A stretch of 64,000 bases of DNA from Plantago major (lineage: Eukaryota > Streptophyta > Magnoliopsida > Lamiales > Plantaginaceae), in assembly GCA_026545765.1 (NCBI GenBank), contig CM048839.1:50638677-50702676 (forward strand), read 5' to 3'. The translations under genes and the position numbers were made by a program. How positions within the stretch are numbered: position 1 is the first letter of the stretch; every line of letters begins with the position of its first letter. Positions 10,970 through 20,743 of this stretch are shown here, in pieces. The notes beneath the pieces were generated by a model. The model was not told the origin of the DNA. It did not search any database and saw only the letters and a list, made by a program, of their open reading frames with translations.

Positions 10970-13075
10970 TTAAACAAGGTCAGATTTTTTTATCCCAAGA
11001 CCTCCCTCACTTCTCTCCAAACACAACGTTTCCCACTTAACCCAAGCTATCTTCTTTTTTCCACCCTCTAACTCACCACCCCACAGAAAGTTTCTTTGCA
11101 TGCTCACTAACTCATTTAAAACAGACACAGGAACTTTAAAGAAAGACAAGTAATACACAGGCAAAGCACTAAGTACCGCATTAATCAACACTAGTCTTCC
11201 CCCAAGTGATAGATACTTATTTTCCCACACTCCCAACCTTTTCTTAAAATTGTCCTTAATCTTCACCCATAACTTCCGATCCCTAGCCTTCCCCCCCACC
11301 GGAAGACCTAAATAATTAAAAGGAAGAACCCCAATATTACAATTTAGAATGCTAGCAAAAGTAGTAACTTCAGCATCATCACAACCAAAACATATCAAGC
11401 TACTCTTCCCAAAATTAATCTTCAAACCGGACTGAAGTTCAAAGCACCGAATCACACTTTTAATCAGCATAACATTCTCAACACAAGCTACCCCCATGAT
11501 TAACGAATCATCAGCAAATTGCAAGTGAGAAATAGGCACATCCTTTTTCCCCACTAAAACCGGCTGAAAATTCCCTAAATCACACGCCTTTCTAATTAAA
11601 CGACTTAGCCCTTCTGCAACAATTAGATATAAAAAGGGGGATAAGGGATCACCTTGCCTTAAACCCCTTTCCACATTGAACTCTTTAGTTGGACTACCGT
11701 TAATCAGAACAGAGGTAGTAACAGTAGAAACACACTCATTAATCCACCCAATCCACTTCTCCCCAAAGCCCAACATTCTCATCATATCAAACAAAAAATC
11801 CCAGTTCACCGAATCATAAGCCTTTTCAAAATCAATTTTAAACATAAAGATTTTACTCTTTTTCCTTTTGGCTTCATCAATGACCTCACTAGCAATCAAA
11901 ACACCATCAAGAATATTTCGATCACCAACAAAAGCTGACTGATTCCCTGAGATAATTTTGTTCAACTTCTTACCTAATCTATTAGCCAACACCTTAGCCA
12001 GAATTTTATACACACTACTTACAAGGGCTATAGGCCTATACTCAAAAATGTGTATCGGTGTCACCACTTTCGGGATAAGAGATATAAAAGTATTGTTTGT
12101 ACCTTTGCATAACTTACTGTTCTGGTGAAACTCGGTGAAAACTCTGAGCACATCAGCTCTAACAATATCCCAGCAAGACTTGAAAAATTGGCCTCCAAAC
12201 CCGTCCGGACCTGGGCTCTTCTCCACCCCACAATTCCAAACCGCCGCCTTAATCTCTTCCTCACAGAAACAAGCTTCCAAATCACGAGCTTCATCCTCCT
12301 CTAACTTTGGGCCTCCCAAATCTCGCAATTTCACGTACCCCTCCTGCCTTCTTCTAAAATGAGCCTCAAAATAAGCTCGCACCCCCTCTTTCACCTCAGT
12401 CACATCCTCCATCCAACGCCCATTAATCCGAACAACCTTAAAAGCCACACGCCTGCCCCTTCTCGCCACAACTCCATGGAAGTACCGTGAATTTGCATCG
12501 CCTTCTTTAATCCATTTTTGTTTGGATTGTTGTAATCGCAACGATTCTTGAGCCTTCAATAACTGCTCCAATTCAACACGCTTCTTCCATCTGGTCGAAA
12601 TCCACATATCTAGTACAGACTGGTCAAAACTCACATCATTCTCTGTGGGCCCCAGAAATACACCATGATTACTCTCTGTCCGGACATTAATAGCTCTCTG
12701 TCCGTTTCCCAGATTACCAACAGAAACTGTCCACACATCATTACCGGACTGACATCGATCAAAGTTGACCAAATTAACATTATTCCGCTCCCTCTCTCCT
12801 CTGTCCCCACGTGTGCTCCCATGTGAAGTTGCAAGATTATCATCATTACATTGCTCCCTTCCCTTCTCGGTTGGCATGTAATCATTGTTATCCTCTTGCT
12901 CATTATGATCTAGCATCTCAATTTGTGCCCCTTCAATTAGTACATCCAACTTGTACACATCATCCGTTAGACTTTCTATCTTCCTCCCCATATCACCATA
13001 CACATCCTTATTCCATATCTTTAACTTCAACTTGATTTTCCTCAATTTTTCTTTCAACACAAAACCCCCCCCCAT
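10970..13075 (-). CDS. LINE B ORF2 reverse transcriptase domain
   Basis: A 701-codon open frame. It carries the LINE RT blocks in order: KSPGPDGFGGQFFKSCWDI, FRPIALVS-like YRPIALVSSVYKILAKVLAN, NQSAFVGDRNILDG, KIDFEKAYDSVNW, LRQGDPLSPFLYLI, the active-site block LQFADDSLIMG (F-A-D-D), and FNYLGLPVGG. The first part (about residues 1-150) is a charged linker between endonuclease and RT. The apparent Met start is not real: this frame continues the endonuclease frame at 13054-13881 across a C9/G9 run (13065-13073), a one-base slip. In the family the enzyme copies its own RNA at a nicked target. Confidence 0.92.
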   Translation of the reverse strand: MGGGFVLKEKLRKIKLKLKIWNKDVYGDMGRKIESLTDDVYKLDVLIEGAQIEMLDHNEQEDNNDYMPTEKGREQCNDDNLATSHGSTRGDRGERERNNVNLVNFDRCQSGNDVWTVSVGNLGNGQRAINVRTESNHGVFLGPTENDVSFDQSVLDMWISTRWKKRVELEQLLKAQESLRLQQSKQKWIKEGDANSRYFHGVVARRGRRVAFKVVRINGRWMEDVTEVKEGVRAYFEAHFRRRQEGYVKLRDLGGPKLEEDEARDLEACFCEEEIKAAVWNCGVEKSPGPDGFGGQFFKSCWDIVRADVLRVFTEFHQNSKLCKGTNNTFISLIPKVVTPIHIFEYRPIALVSSVYKILAKVLANRLGKKLNKIISGNQSAFVGDRNILDGVLIASEVIDEAKRKKSKIFMFKIDFEKAYDSVNWDFLFDMMRMLGFGEKWIGWINECVSTVTTSVLINGSPTKEFNVERGLRQGDPLSPFLYLIVAEGLSRLIRKACDLGNFQPVLVGKKDVPISHLQFADDSLIMGVACVENVMLIKSVIRCFELQSGLKINFGKSSLICFGCDDAEVTTFASILNCNIGVLPFNYLGLPVGGKARDRKLWVKIKDNFKKRLGVWENKYLSLGGRLVLINAVLSALPVYYLSFFKVPVSVLNELVSMQRNFLWGGELEGGKKKIAWVKWETLCLERSEGGLGIKKSDLV

Positions 13076-13881
13076 CCATAACTATCATCTTTACTCCATT
13101 CCGATTTTACCATCTCATTAAACCCATCCTCCTTCACCCAACTATTTATAAACCGGAATGGCTTCGGACCCCAATCTTGTCCATCCTCCTTCATTACAAT
13201 AGCCACATGATCCGACACTCTTCGTCTTATCCCTACTTGAGTTAGAGAAGGCCATTGAGTCATCCAACGTTCGGACAGAAGAAAACGGTCCAATCTACTG
13301 CAACTCGACCCGTTATCTCTATACCACGTAAATTTTCTACGATTTAGAGGTAAATCAACAAGCTCCAAAGTTTCAATAAGCGCATTGAAAGCCGATATAC
13401 TCCGCTTCCCCCTCCCTAAACCTCTTCCCTTCCACTCTCCATCACCTCTCACCGCATTGAAATCCCCGCATACACACCAACATCCCTCCTTGAACACCCC
13501 TATTTTATCAATAATCACCTTCCAAAGCATCTCTTTTTTGACATCAACACACGGGGCATACACATTTAAAATTTCTACTTCCACCCCCTTCCACTTCCCT
13601 TTGACACCAAGGACCCCTTTTGCGCCCCAAAAGCTTTCCTTCACGAACACATCATTATTCCACATACAAAGGAGACCACCCGACGCTCCTAATGCCCCCA
13701 AAAAAATCCAATCCACATTCTCACCCTCCCATAAAGCTACAACCAACTTCCTATCGATGTAAGCTTTCTTAGTTTCTTGAATGCACACAAAATCAATCCG
13801 CTCCTTTACCACAATCTCCCTTATTTCCTTCTTCTTCATCCGTCCCCCAAGCCCCCGAATATTATAGCTTAACATCTTCAT
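13054..13881 (-). CDS. LINE B ORF2 endonuclease domain
   Basis: 275 codons starting MKMLSYNIRGLGG. Endonuclease/exonuclease/phosphatase motifs are present: the Asn in SYNIRG, Glu in CIQETK, NVYAPC, the catalytic CGDFNAV, and the terminal SDHVAIV pair. All the usual catalytic residues are visible, so the domain looks intact. The start codon overlaps the ORF1 stop (ATGA, 13881-13878), suggesting re-initiation or a coupled second ORF. The frame ends at a poly-G tract, after which RT continues in another phase, so ORF2 as it stands makes a truncated protein. Confidence 0.92.
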   Translation of the reverse strand: MKMLSYNIRGLGGRMKKKEIREIVVKERIDFVCIQETKKAYIDRKLVVALWEGENVDWIFLGALGASGGLLCMWNNDVFVKESFWGAKGVLGVKGKWKGVEVEILNVYAPCVDVKKEMLWKVIIDKIGVFKEGCWCVCGDFNAVRGDGEWKGRGLGRGKRSISAFNALIETLELVDLPLNRRKFTWYRDNGSSCSRLDRFLLSERWMTQWPSLTQVGIRRRVSDHVAIVMKEDGQDWGPKPFRFINSWVKEDGFNEMVKSEWSKDDSYGWGGVLC

Positions 13882-15470
13882 TGATCAACCTTCTCCAACC
13901 CTAACCCACCAGTTTCGTGAGCTATCGCATGATGTTCCCTATCTCGCTCTTCCCACGCTTTAAACACCTCTAGAGCTTTCCCTTCATCACCTGGCTCAAT
14001 CAATCCCATATCTCTAACCATTTGCACTGTTTCTACTGCTTCATCATGCACTGTTTTCCGCCGAATTTGCTCATTACAAGCTATAATCTGACTATCTGTT
14101 GGGGTCGTCCCTCCATCCAGCACCACCGCCTTCTGTTTTGATTTCTTCCCACATTTCTTCTTCGGTTTTCCTCTAATCACCCCTGTGACCTTAGAATCAT
14201 TACTCCCTAATCCGGCCGCAAACTCCCTCCACTCCTCATATCGCGATTTTTGACTTCCTCGCTGTTGCTTTTCGTTCTTCTTGTTCTTCTTCCCCGTCGG
14301 TCCTTGCATAATTTTTTCGATTATGGGGTTAAGTTCGAACGGATCAGAGCCCTCTAAACCATCTCCGTCTACTTCTGATTGTGTCCTTTCCTCAGCCACA
14401 TCCTCGCCCTCTGTCCCCGACTGCAGCAACCTCTCCTTGTCCATGCTTTCCGACAGATCTGACTGAATGAAGTTACTTGGATTCTCCAAATTCCCTATCA
14501 TCCTTCCATCCCTAATCTCATTAGCTTCATCCAATGGACAATCACTCTCAGCCTCTGCCACGATTGTCTCTTTGGGCCCCCCAACAGCATGCTTATCATT
14601 TAAAACACTCACACTCTCCTCTAAACATTCAGCATTCGGCCCAATTACATCTGTAGTCTGATCGATAGCTTGTATCCTTTCCCCAGGTAGTCGATTCTGC
14701 CTTCTATCATCACTACAATTTAACTGATCGCCTGTTTCTTCCAAAAAATCGAGCAAACCAGCTCCCAACCCTTTAAGCACCGGAGTTTCAGAAACTCTAT
14801 CTAACTCCCACTCCCTTGTCTCTCCCAAAAAGTCCTCCTCACCACTCTCCCAATCATCTAAATTATCCGAACCTTCATCCATATCATCATCATCCGACGA
14901 TTTACCCGAGAACAAATCATCTCTCTCCAATCCCGCATTCATAATCTTTGAGCTAGTACAACTTGAACCCTGACAACACGTCTTGACTAGCTGAATGTCA
15001 ACTTCCTCGACCAAATTTACCAAGTAGTATTCTCCCTCGATCATAATCTGCGAACGCCGTCGAATCACCTCGAAGATTGGCGTTTCGATCAACACTTTGC
15101 CTTTCCGTAAATCCCACCTCTCCACCGTATCAGAATGAACTTCCTTCACTCTACCCAATCGATTACCCAAATGTTCGAACATCTCCTTCCTCCATCCATG
15201 TAGCGGTACTCCAAAAATACTCAACCAAACCAACCGTCTACTATTGATGCTGGACTTCTCCCACGGTTTAATTGTCACGAACCATTGTTTCAACCATTCT
15301 TCCTCCTCACCCAAGAGTTTATGTCTAGCTTCGACATCCTCATTCTCCAAGATCCAACTTGTCTCTGTCAATCGTCGCAATTTGAAATCTGTGTGTCCAT
15401 TCCCTTTCAGCAAATCCTCCACTTGTTTCTTCTCCAACTCTTGGCCACCCATGTGCCAGTAACTTATCAT
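13878..15470 (-). CDS. LINE B ORF1 (DUF4283-type protein)
   Basis: 530 codons and uninterrupted. The N-terminal ~200 residues match the ORF1/DUF4283 pattern of plant LINEs: KLRRLTETSWILENEDVEA, WLKQWFVTIKPW, LVWLSIFGVPLHGW and FEHLGNRLGRVKEVHSDT. Unlike LINE A ORF1 I see no CCHC zinc knuckle; a CCQGSSC stretch at about residue 170 lacks the spacing. The middle is acidic and low complexity (DDDDMDEGSDN), and the C-terminal part is Lys/Gln-rich, with GKKNKKNEKQQRGSQKSRY. It likely binds LINE RNA. Start chosen as the first Met, just inside the leader repeat. Confidence 0.85.
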   Translation of the reverse strand: MISYWHMGGQELEKKQVEDLLKGNGHTDFKLRRLTETSWILENEDVEARHKLLGEEEEWLKQWFVTIKPWEKSSINSRRLVWLSIFGVPLHGWRKEMFEHLGNRLGRVKEVHSDTVERWDLRKGKVLIETPIFEVIRRRSQIMIEGEYYLVNLVEEVDIQLVKTCCQGSSCTSSKIMNAGLERDDLFSGKSSDDDDMDEGSDNLDDWESGEEDFLGETREWELDRVSETPVLKGLGAGLLDFLEETGDQLNCSDDRRQNRLPGERIQAIDQTTDVIGPNAECLEESVSVLNDKHAVGGPKETIVAEAESDCPLDEANEIRDGRMIGNLENPSNFIQSDLSESMDKERLLQSGTEGEDVAEERTQSEVDGDGLEGSDPFELNPIIEKIMQGPTGKKNKKNEKQQRGSQKSRYEEWREFAAGLGSNDSKVTGVIRGKPKKKCGKKSKQKAVVLDGGTTPTDSQIIACNEQIRRKTVHDEAVETVQMVRDMGLIEPGDEGKALEVFKAWEERDREHHAIAHETGGLGLEKVDQ

Positions 15471-16895
15471 TATGCCTTTGTCATTTCCTTCTGCTCACGT
15501 TCTCCCAGTTGCTCAATACCCTTTCACCATCTTCCACATCATTCCATCCATCATTCTTGTTTTCACTCCATTCATTTGTATTTCTCACTGCCACATAACT
15601 CAACCTCATAATCCGAATGTCCTAATCATCCTTGTCCCCCTCAACTCCTCTCAATCTTCCTAAATTTCCTAAATTTCGTTCCGAGAATTCCTCCATTTTT
15701 ATATTATTATTAAATATTTCCTTTTCCTCCTTTTCCTCCTTGTCCCATTTATCTATTAATCAATCCACATTCGCCATTTCAAGCTTATTTTCCGATCCAT
15801 ACTCCTTTGTTCTTCTAAAACTCCCTTAACGTTCAAACTTTTTTTTTTTAATTCGAAAGCTTTTTTTTACCATCTCTCTCTTCTTCTGCTCTTTGTACAT
15901 AATTTTTTTTCATTTTTTCACAATTTTTTCTTCAATTCTTTCAAATTTCTCTCTCTCAAATTGAAAATTCCGAAAATAATAATTTTTTTTTTTTTTTAAA
16001 ATAAAAAAATCTTCCTTTCCCTCTCCCGTTGTTTGTTTTTGTTGCGTACCCAAAACTACATTCCATCCGTCCTTTCTTCGCCGATCGTCTCTTGCCGCCG
16101 TGCCCAGTTAGATGATGGCGATGAATGAAAATCGCCATACCCTAATGTACGGTGATCTTCCCGAAATAATATTCAATTATTGGTATGTGGCATGCCATTG
16201 TTCTGGCATGCCATTGTTTCTCTAGCTCAAGCCCACACGTGCTCAATACTCATTGTCTTTCTCTCCCATGCCACATTCATTTCTTCAATTTCTTGTTTAC
16301 TTGCATTACTTATACTTGGCCTACCTCTGCCCCCCATTGCCATGTCCACTCACCATCATTTTTTCTCCCTCTGCTGCTCCCTCTTTTTGATAAAATGTCC
16401 CCCATTTTCCTGAGAATTCCTTTCTTTACCCTTAATTATTTTTTTTTGTTTTTTTCTTTTCTGTCCTCCATGTCAAGGTTATCAAAATCTCCCACATTCG
16501 CGTCGCCTTTATTCAGCCGATCCATAACTCCTTGTTCCTCCTTTGTTAAGCGCTTACGTCCCGTTTTTTTCGATCGATTGAAGCAAGCGTTTTACCATCT
16601 TTTTCTCTTGTTTCTCTGTCGATACATTGGCAATTTTTTTCCCAAAACAAAATTTTTTTTTTTTTTTTGGTTCCTCCAATCAATCCTAAAAATTGAAAAA
16701 ATTAAAAAAATTTTTTTTTTTTCCAATGCGAAATAAAATCCTCCTTCCTCCCTTAGTTGTTTGTTGTGTGGCCCCAAAAAAATTCCATCATCCGTCCGTC
16801 TTCCTTTGCTTGCTCGTGCGTGCCGGGTGTACGTTAGAGATGGCGATGTGAATGAAAAAAAATCTACCCTAATGTACGGTGATCTTCCCGAAATT
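15471..16895 (-). repeat. Duplicated ~727-bp 5' leader/promoter of LINE B
   Basis: The word CCCTAATGTACGGTGATCTT followed by CCCGAAAT occurs at about 16140-16167 and again at about 16867-16894, a 727-bp offset. Upstream of each are parallel landmarks: a Y-rich stretch, ACCATCT with TCTC repeats, long T/A runs, a TTGTTTGTT word, CATCCGTC, and GATGGCGATG. The two units are clearly diverged. Unit 1 is about 15471-16167 and unit 2 about 16168-16895. Plant LINEs usually have a single leader; tandem leaders recall monomer promoters of rodent L1. No coding is supported here. Confidence 0.75.
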
Positions 16896-17859
16896 TTTGG
16901 TGTGCTTTATAGATTAGGTTTCGAGCATGCTTTTATACAATTGATTATGCTCTGTGTGCGCTCTATTTCCTACTCTATTAATTAAATGGGGAATTGTTTG
17001 GTCCTATCCAACCAGAGAGAGGTTTATGTCAAGGAGATCATTTCTCTTTTGTACTGAAGCTTTTAGTTCTCTTTTTGTGGATGCTGAGACTCGGGGCGGG
17101 TTACGGGGAGTTACTGTTAGTCCTTCGGCTCCTAGTGTTTCCCATCGTCTCTTTGTTGACGATACTCTCATTTATTGTGACGCTACTAAGGAGTCTGCTA
17201 TTGAAATTAATGAAATTTTAAATAAATATAGTAAGGCTTCTGGGCAGGTAATTAAGCTTGAAAAATCCACGGTGGTGTTCAGTAAAAATGCGAGTATGGA
17301 GTGTGTGGAGGAGGTTAGAAGTGTGTTACCTGTAGGTGTTGTTGATAGACATGAAAAGTATCTTGATTTACCTACTGAAATGGGAAAGTCTAAAAGAGAA
17401 ATCTTTAGTTGGATTCGTAAAAATTTTTGGGCTAAAGTTCAGGGTTTTGGTGAGAAACATCTCTCTAAAGCGGGTAAGGAAATTATGATTAAATCTGTTC
17501 TTCAGGCTATACCCACTTATGTTATGGGCTGTTTCAAAATTCCTGAGTATCTTATTCATGAACTAGAGTCAATTATCTCTCGTTTTTTGTGGGGAGATGG
17601 TCAAATGGATAAAATTCATTGGACTAAGTGGGATACTCTTTGTGAAAGCAAAATGGATGGTGGAATGGGTTTTCGAGATCTTAGTTCTTTTTATTTGGCT
17701 ATGTTGGGTAAACATGTTTGGAGAATTATAAATAATCCAAACTCCCTTTTTAGTCGAGTTTTAAAGGCTAAGTATTTACCAAATTGTGATGTGTTACAAG
17801 CTACTCTTCCTGGTAATGCTTCTTACACTTGGAGAAGTATATTTGGTTCTATTGATGAT
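16896..17859 (+). pseudogene. LINE A ORF2, central reverse transcriptase part (resumed)
   Basis: After LINE B the host frame resumes with EIFGVLYRLGFEHAF and SISYSI. It then needs frame changes: GPIQPERGLCQGD is in one frame and EAFSSLF...RGVTVSPSAPSVSH in another, before RLFVDDTLIYCDATKESA. The usual F-A-D-D is here F-V-D-D. YLDLPTEMGKSKREIFSWI, SKAGKEIMIKSVLQAIPTY, RFLWGDGQMDKIHWTKW and GGMGFRDLSSFYLAMLGKH follow as expected for plant LINEs. It ends at SYTWRSIFGSIDDL, where the Tourist MITE is inserted. Confidence 0.9.
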
Positions 17860-17862
17860 TTA

Positions 17863-18541
17863 GGCTCTGTTCTTTTCAAATTTGAAATTTACTGAATCGA
17901 ATCGAATGGAACCGAAATGAATCAATTGAACTGAAATCAAATTTGGCTGAAGCTTGATTGAAGCATCAAATGAAGAAATTACATTTGTACCATCTTTTAA
18001 TAATAATGAATACTACATCCGGTCCATTAATAAATTCGTAAGGAGACTTTTTACGGGCGTTCAGATACTATCAAATTACACGACAAAAGAATATAATAAA
18101 ATTATATTATAAAAATAAATTAAGTATATTTGACTAACATAACTTTGTTTTATACTTTTTTGTGCGTAATTTGTAGAGTTTGGTATAATTTGTTTTTTAT
18201 TTATTAAGTTTGAGAAAAAACTCAACGTATGCTTCTGAGTTTACTTCTATTGTTCTAATATCTTCCAATAAAAGCATTATCGATTTTTTTAGAGATGTAC
18301 GTACAAGTATGTGAACCGGTTTGAATGGTACTTCTCAGATTCTGTAGTTTCTTATCTTAACTCAACTTTTACGGTGAAAAGAAGAGTAATTGAATAAATA
18401 CTATCTTTTTATTTCATTGATCTACTAAAAGTCGTGTTAAAAGAAAAGAAAAAAGGTTGAAAATATCTCAATTGGATAAATTTTCTTATTTTCCTCGTAC
18501 AAAAGATGGGTTGTGTAAATAAATGATAAAATATTAATAAC

Positions 18542-18593
<52 letters not shown>

Positions 18594-18696
18594 TGAATTT
18601 AATGAACTTAAGAAATTGAATCGAAGAAAGTGAATCAAGAGAGGCGAAGAAATTGAATTGAATCCGAATGAGTTTTCAGTTGAAAATAAAAGAGCC
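17863..18696. mobile_element. Tourist-type (PIF/Harbinger) MITE copy T1 inside LINE A
   Basis: Starts GGCTCTGTTCTTTTCA and ends TGAAAATAAAAGAGCC, flanked by TTA at 17860-17862 and 18697-18699. TTA/TAA three-base duplications are the hallmark of Tourist/PIF-Harbinger elements. Removing the element plus one TTA restores the LINE frame SIDDLVRHGLIWRIGRG exactly, which proves the boundaries. At 834 bp it is the longest copy of this family here, and it includes an (AAT)n microsatellite. No coding sequence was seen. Confidence 0.9.
18537..18592. repeat. (AAT)n microsatellite
   Basis: An almost pure run of AAT triplets, about 18 units, inside MITE copy T1. A 29-residue-plus poly-Tyr shadow frame on the minus strand is its only coding effect. 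Confidence 0.95.
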
Positions 18697-18699
18697 TTA

Positions 18700-19995
18700 G
18701 TTAGACATGGCTTAATTTGGAGAATTGGTCGAGGTGATAATGTGCGGGTTTGGGATGAGAATTGGATTCCAAGGCCTTCCTGTTTTAAACCAATCACTCC
18801 AGATTTATCAATTTGGGAGATATTACTGTGTCAAACATCATTTCTGAGGATGGGCTGGGATGGAACTTGGAGCTTTTAAATTGTGTTTTTTGGGAAAGTG
18901 ATGTGGATTCCATCTTACAAATTCCTATTTTAGGTGTGGATAGTTCTGATGTTCAGCGATGGTTCTATACTCGGAATGGTCATTTTTCTGTGAAGTCGGC
19001 GTACTATGTTGCTCATTCTTTGAAGCAGTCTAATTTGAAGCAACATTCTGCTACTACAAGTTCAAGTGACAATAGGAAAAATTGGTCTTTTGTGTGGCAT
19101 TTGGACGTTCCTAATAAACTTCGTGTTTTCTTTTGGCGCCTTCTACGCAATGGGCTTCCCGTGTTGCAGAATTTAGCTAATAGGAAAATACCAGTGGAAA
19201 CTAATTGTCCTTTATGTTATGAAACCAGTGAAACTGTTCTTCATGTGTTTCAATTGTGCCAATTTGCTCGATTATTGTGGGCTTTGTCAGGATTACCAGC
19301 TTCCGTTATATTGGGCTCTTATTCTAACATCTGGGATTGGGTAATCTATGTCAAACAGGTTCTGTCCACTGCACAGTTTGATCAATTCGTCTGCATCTGC
19401 TGGTGTATTTAGAATTATAGGAATCACAAGGTTCATGACTCGCATGTTACTGACCCTCAAGACCTTGCACAATTTACTGTTGATTATCTGTTTCGTTTCA
19501 AAGAGGCAAAGAAGATATATGCTTACTCTGTACCTGCTGTATCGGCAACCAGTTGGTCCCCTCCGATAGGTTCTGCAATCAAAATTAATGTCGACTCGAC
19601 ACATCTATCTTGCACCACCCGAATGGAGCTGGGATTGGTATTGTCGCTCGTGATGCTACTGGCCGGATATTAGCTTAGGACAACGCAGATTGAATTTTAT
19701 TCAGGAGCCATAAATTGCGGAATCTGTTGCTGCATTATATGGAGTTGAATTAGCCATGGAGCATGGATGGTCAGAATTTGTATTGGAAAGTGACTGTTCC
19801 AATGTTATTGATGCTATCAAGTCTTCTCACATTTGTTTGGCAGCCGGGGGTCATATCATTGAAGCGATTAAAGACAAACTCTGTTCGTTTACTTCAGCAT
19901 CTGTTGGACATATATTTCGTACAGCCAATGGTGTGGCTCATAATCTTGCTAGGAATGCTGTTATAGATGCGGATGGATCTGTAAATTTACCTTAA
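18700..19995 (+). pseudogene. LINE A ORF2 C-terminal part: zinc-binding and RNase H-like domains
   Basis: Continues with LVRHGLIWRIGRGDNVRVWD and ENWIPRP, then a frame change at about 18815. The second frame has WFYTRNGHFSVKSAYY, FVWHLDVPNKLRVFFWRLLR and the zinc-binding CPLCYETSETVLHVFQLC. A stop at about 19410 and further breaks follow. The last frame (19756-19995) is MEHGWSEFVLESDCSNVIDA ... VGHIFRTANGVAHNLARNA, the C-terminal half of the RNase H-like (RVT_3) domain found at the end of many plant LINEs. The 3' UTR is about 60 bp, then A20. Confidence 0.88.
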
Positions 19996-20055
19996 TGTTG
20001 TTGGGCTGTTGCCTTGTAATGCTACTATTTTAATGAAATCTAGTAATCTTTTCTC

Positions 20056-20075
20056 AAAAAAAAAAAAAAAAAAAA
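20056..20075 (+). other. Poly-A tail of LINE A
   Basis: A20 directly follows TAATCTTTTCTC. It marks the 3' end and the plus orientation of LINE A. Confidence 0.9.
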
Positions 20076-20410
20076 CAGAGAGCAAGACGAAAGACTGACT
20101 GAAGACCCACTTTCTTTTATTGAGCAGAAGACCAGTTTTTTTTTTTTTTTTTTTTTTTTTTGGAGAGAAGACCCAATGACATGATCAATTTATTTGTGCA
20201 AATCAAATATTTCTTCAATTTTTTTTGGTTTCCCACATAGTTTCGAATCCGCGCCTTTATCAAAATTCAAAAAGGTAAATAAATGAATAAACAAATCAAA
20301 TTCTTCATTTTGAGAGTAAAATTTATAAATTAATAATGTAATATAAGAAAATAAAATTTATGAGCATGTATATTTTCATTATAATTAGTATTTTTAATAC
20401 AAATAACACA
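20076..20410. other. Spacer with T25 tract, no gene
   Basis: Two related AAGACC-containing words flank a 25-base T run at about 20137-20161. The rest is A+T-rich with no recognisable gene or element. Confidence 0.5.
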
Positions 20411-20621
20411 ATGTCTGAGAAAAGACGTGTATTAGTGAGAGACCTGAGAAATGAATTGATATTTCTTAAATATATGTTGAACAATATCAGTGATGTTTTA
20501 TGAGTGAACATTTTATATTAGTTTTATGTATATCACCGATGTTCTTAGTAAAATCTAGCTCTAATGTTTTTCGATATAACGGTAATATCCGTCCGTATCT
20601 TTTAGTCATTTCATAAGACCG

Positions 20622-20663
20622 TCTCTCAGGAGACTTAAGTAAGTCTCTTGAGAGACGGACAAA
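20622..20663. repeat. 42-bp near-perfect palindrome
   Basis: CCGTCTCTCAGGAGACTTA is followed by AGTAAGTCTCTTGAGAGACGG. The arms are complementary apart from about one mismatch. The same GAGACGG / TCTCATGAGA words form the ends of the MITEs at 27690-27932, so this may be two such ends fused back-to-back. Confidence 0.8.
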
Positions 20664-20743
20664 CATTACAATTATATCTAAAATTATTAAACATTTTATT
20701 GAGAACATCAGTGATACACATATACATAAAAAAAATGATATAA

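Larger units (their letters stand above)
8793..16895 (-). mobile_element. LINE B: younger, nearly complete L1-type LINE inserted in LINE A
   Basis: On the minus strand it runs from a duplicated 5' leader (about 16895-15471) through ORF1 (15470-13878), ORF2 (13881-9878) and a 3' UTR of about 1.1 kb to a poly-A tail (poly-T on plus at about 8793). The end is preceded by TTATTAATAAAATTATTTG, typical of plant LINE tails. Its host site is LINE A's RT gene: DRVEWLFL lies left of it and EIFGVLYRLGFEHAF right of it. Only a few lesions are visible, so it is clearly younger than LINE A. I could not define a convincing target-site duplication; GAAAT at the 5' junction may be microhomology. Confidence 0.9.
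5200..20075 (+). mobile_element. LINE A: old plant L1-type non-LTR retrotransposon, interrupted twice
   Basis: The parts in order are: a T/C-rich leader from about 5200; ORF1 (DUF4283-like with a CCHC knuckle); ORF2 endonuclease; ORF2 reverse transcriptase; zinc-binding C-terminal domain; RNase H-like domain; and A20 at 20056-20075. LINE B occupies 8793 to about 16895 within the RT region, and a MITE occupies 17863-18696. Without these the element would be about 5.9 kb, a normal plant LINE length. Several frameshifts and stops show it is long dead. The exact 5' end and its target duplication were not found. Confidence 0.9.

Noticed and set aside
12811..13035. Plus-strand frames over LINE B (also 13385-13762, 14281-14661, 15244-15829)
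   Set aside because: Shadows of the minus-strand LINE ORFs, which show real domains.
18534..18797. Minus-strand frame with a poly-Tyr tail
   Set aside because: It is the reading of an (AAT)n microsatellite inside a MITE.
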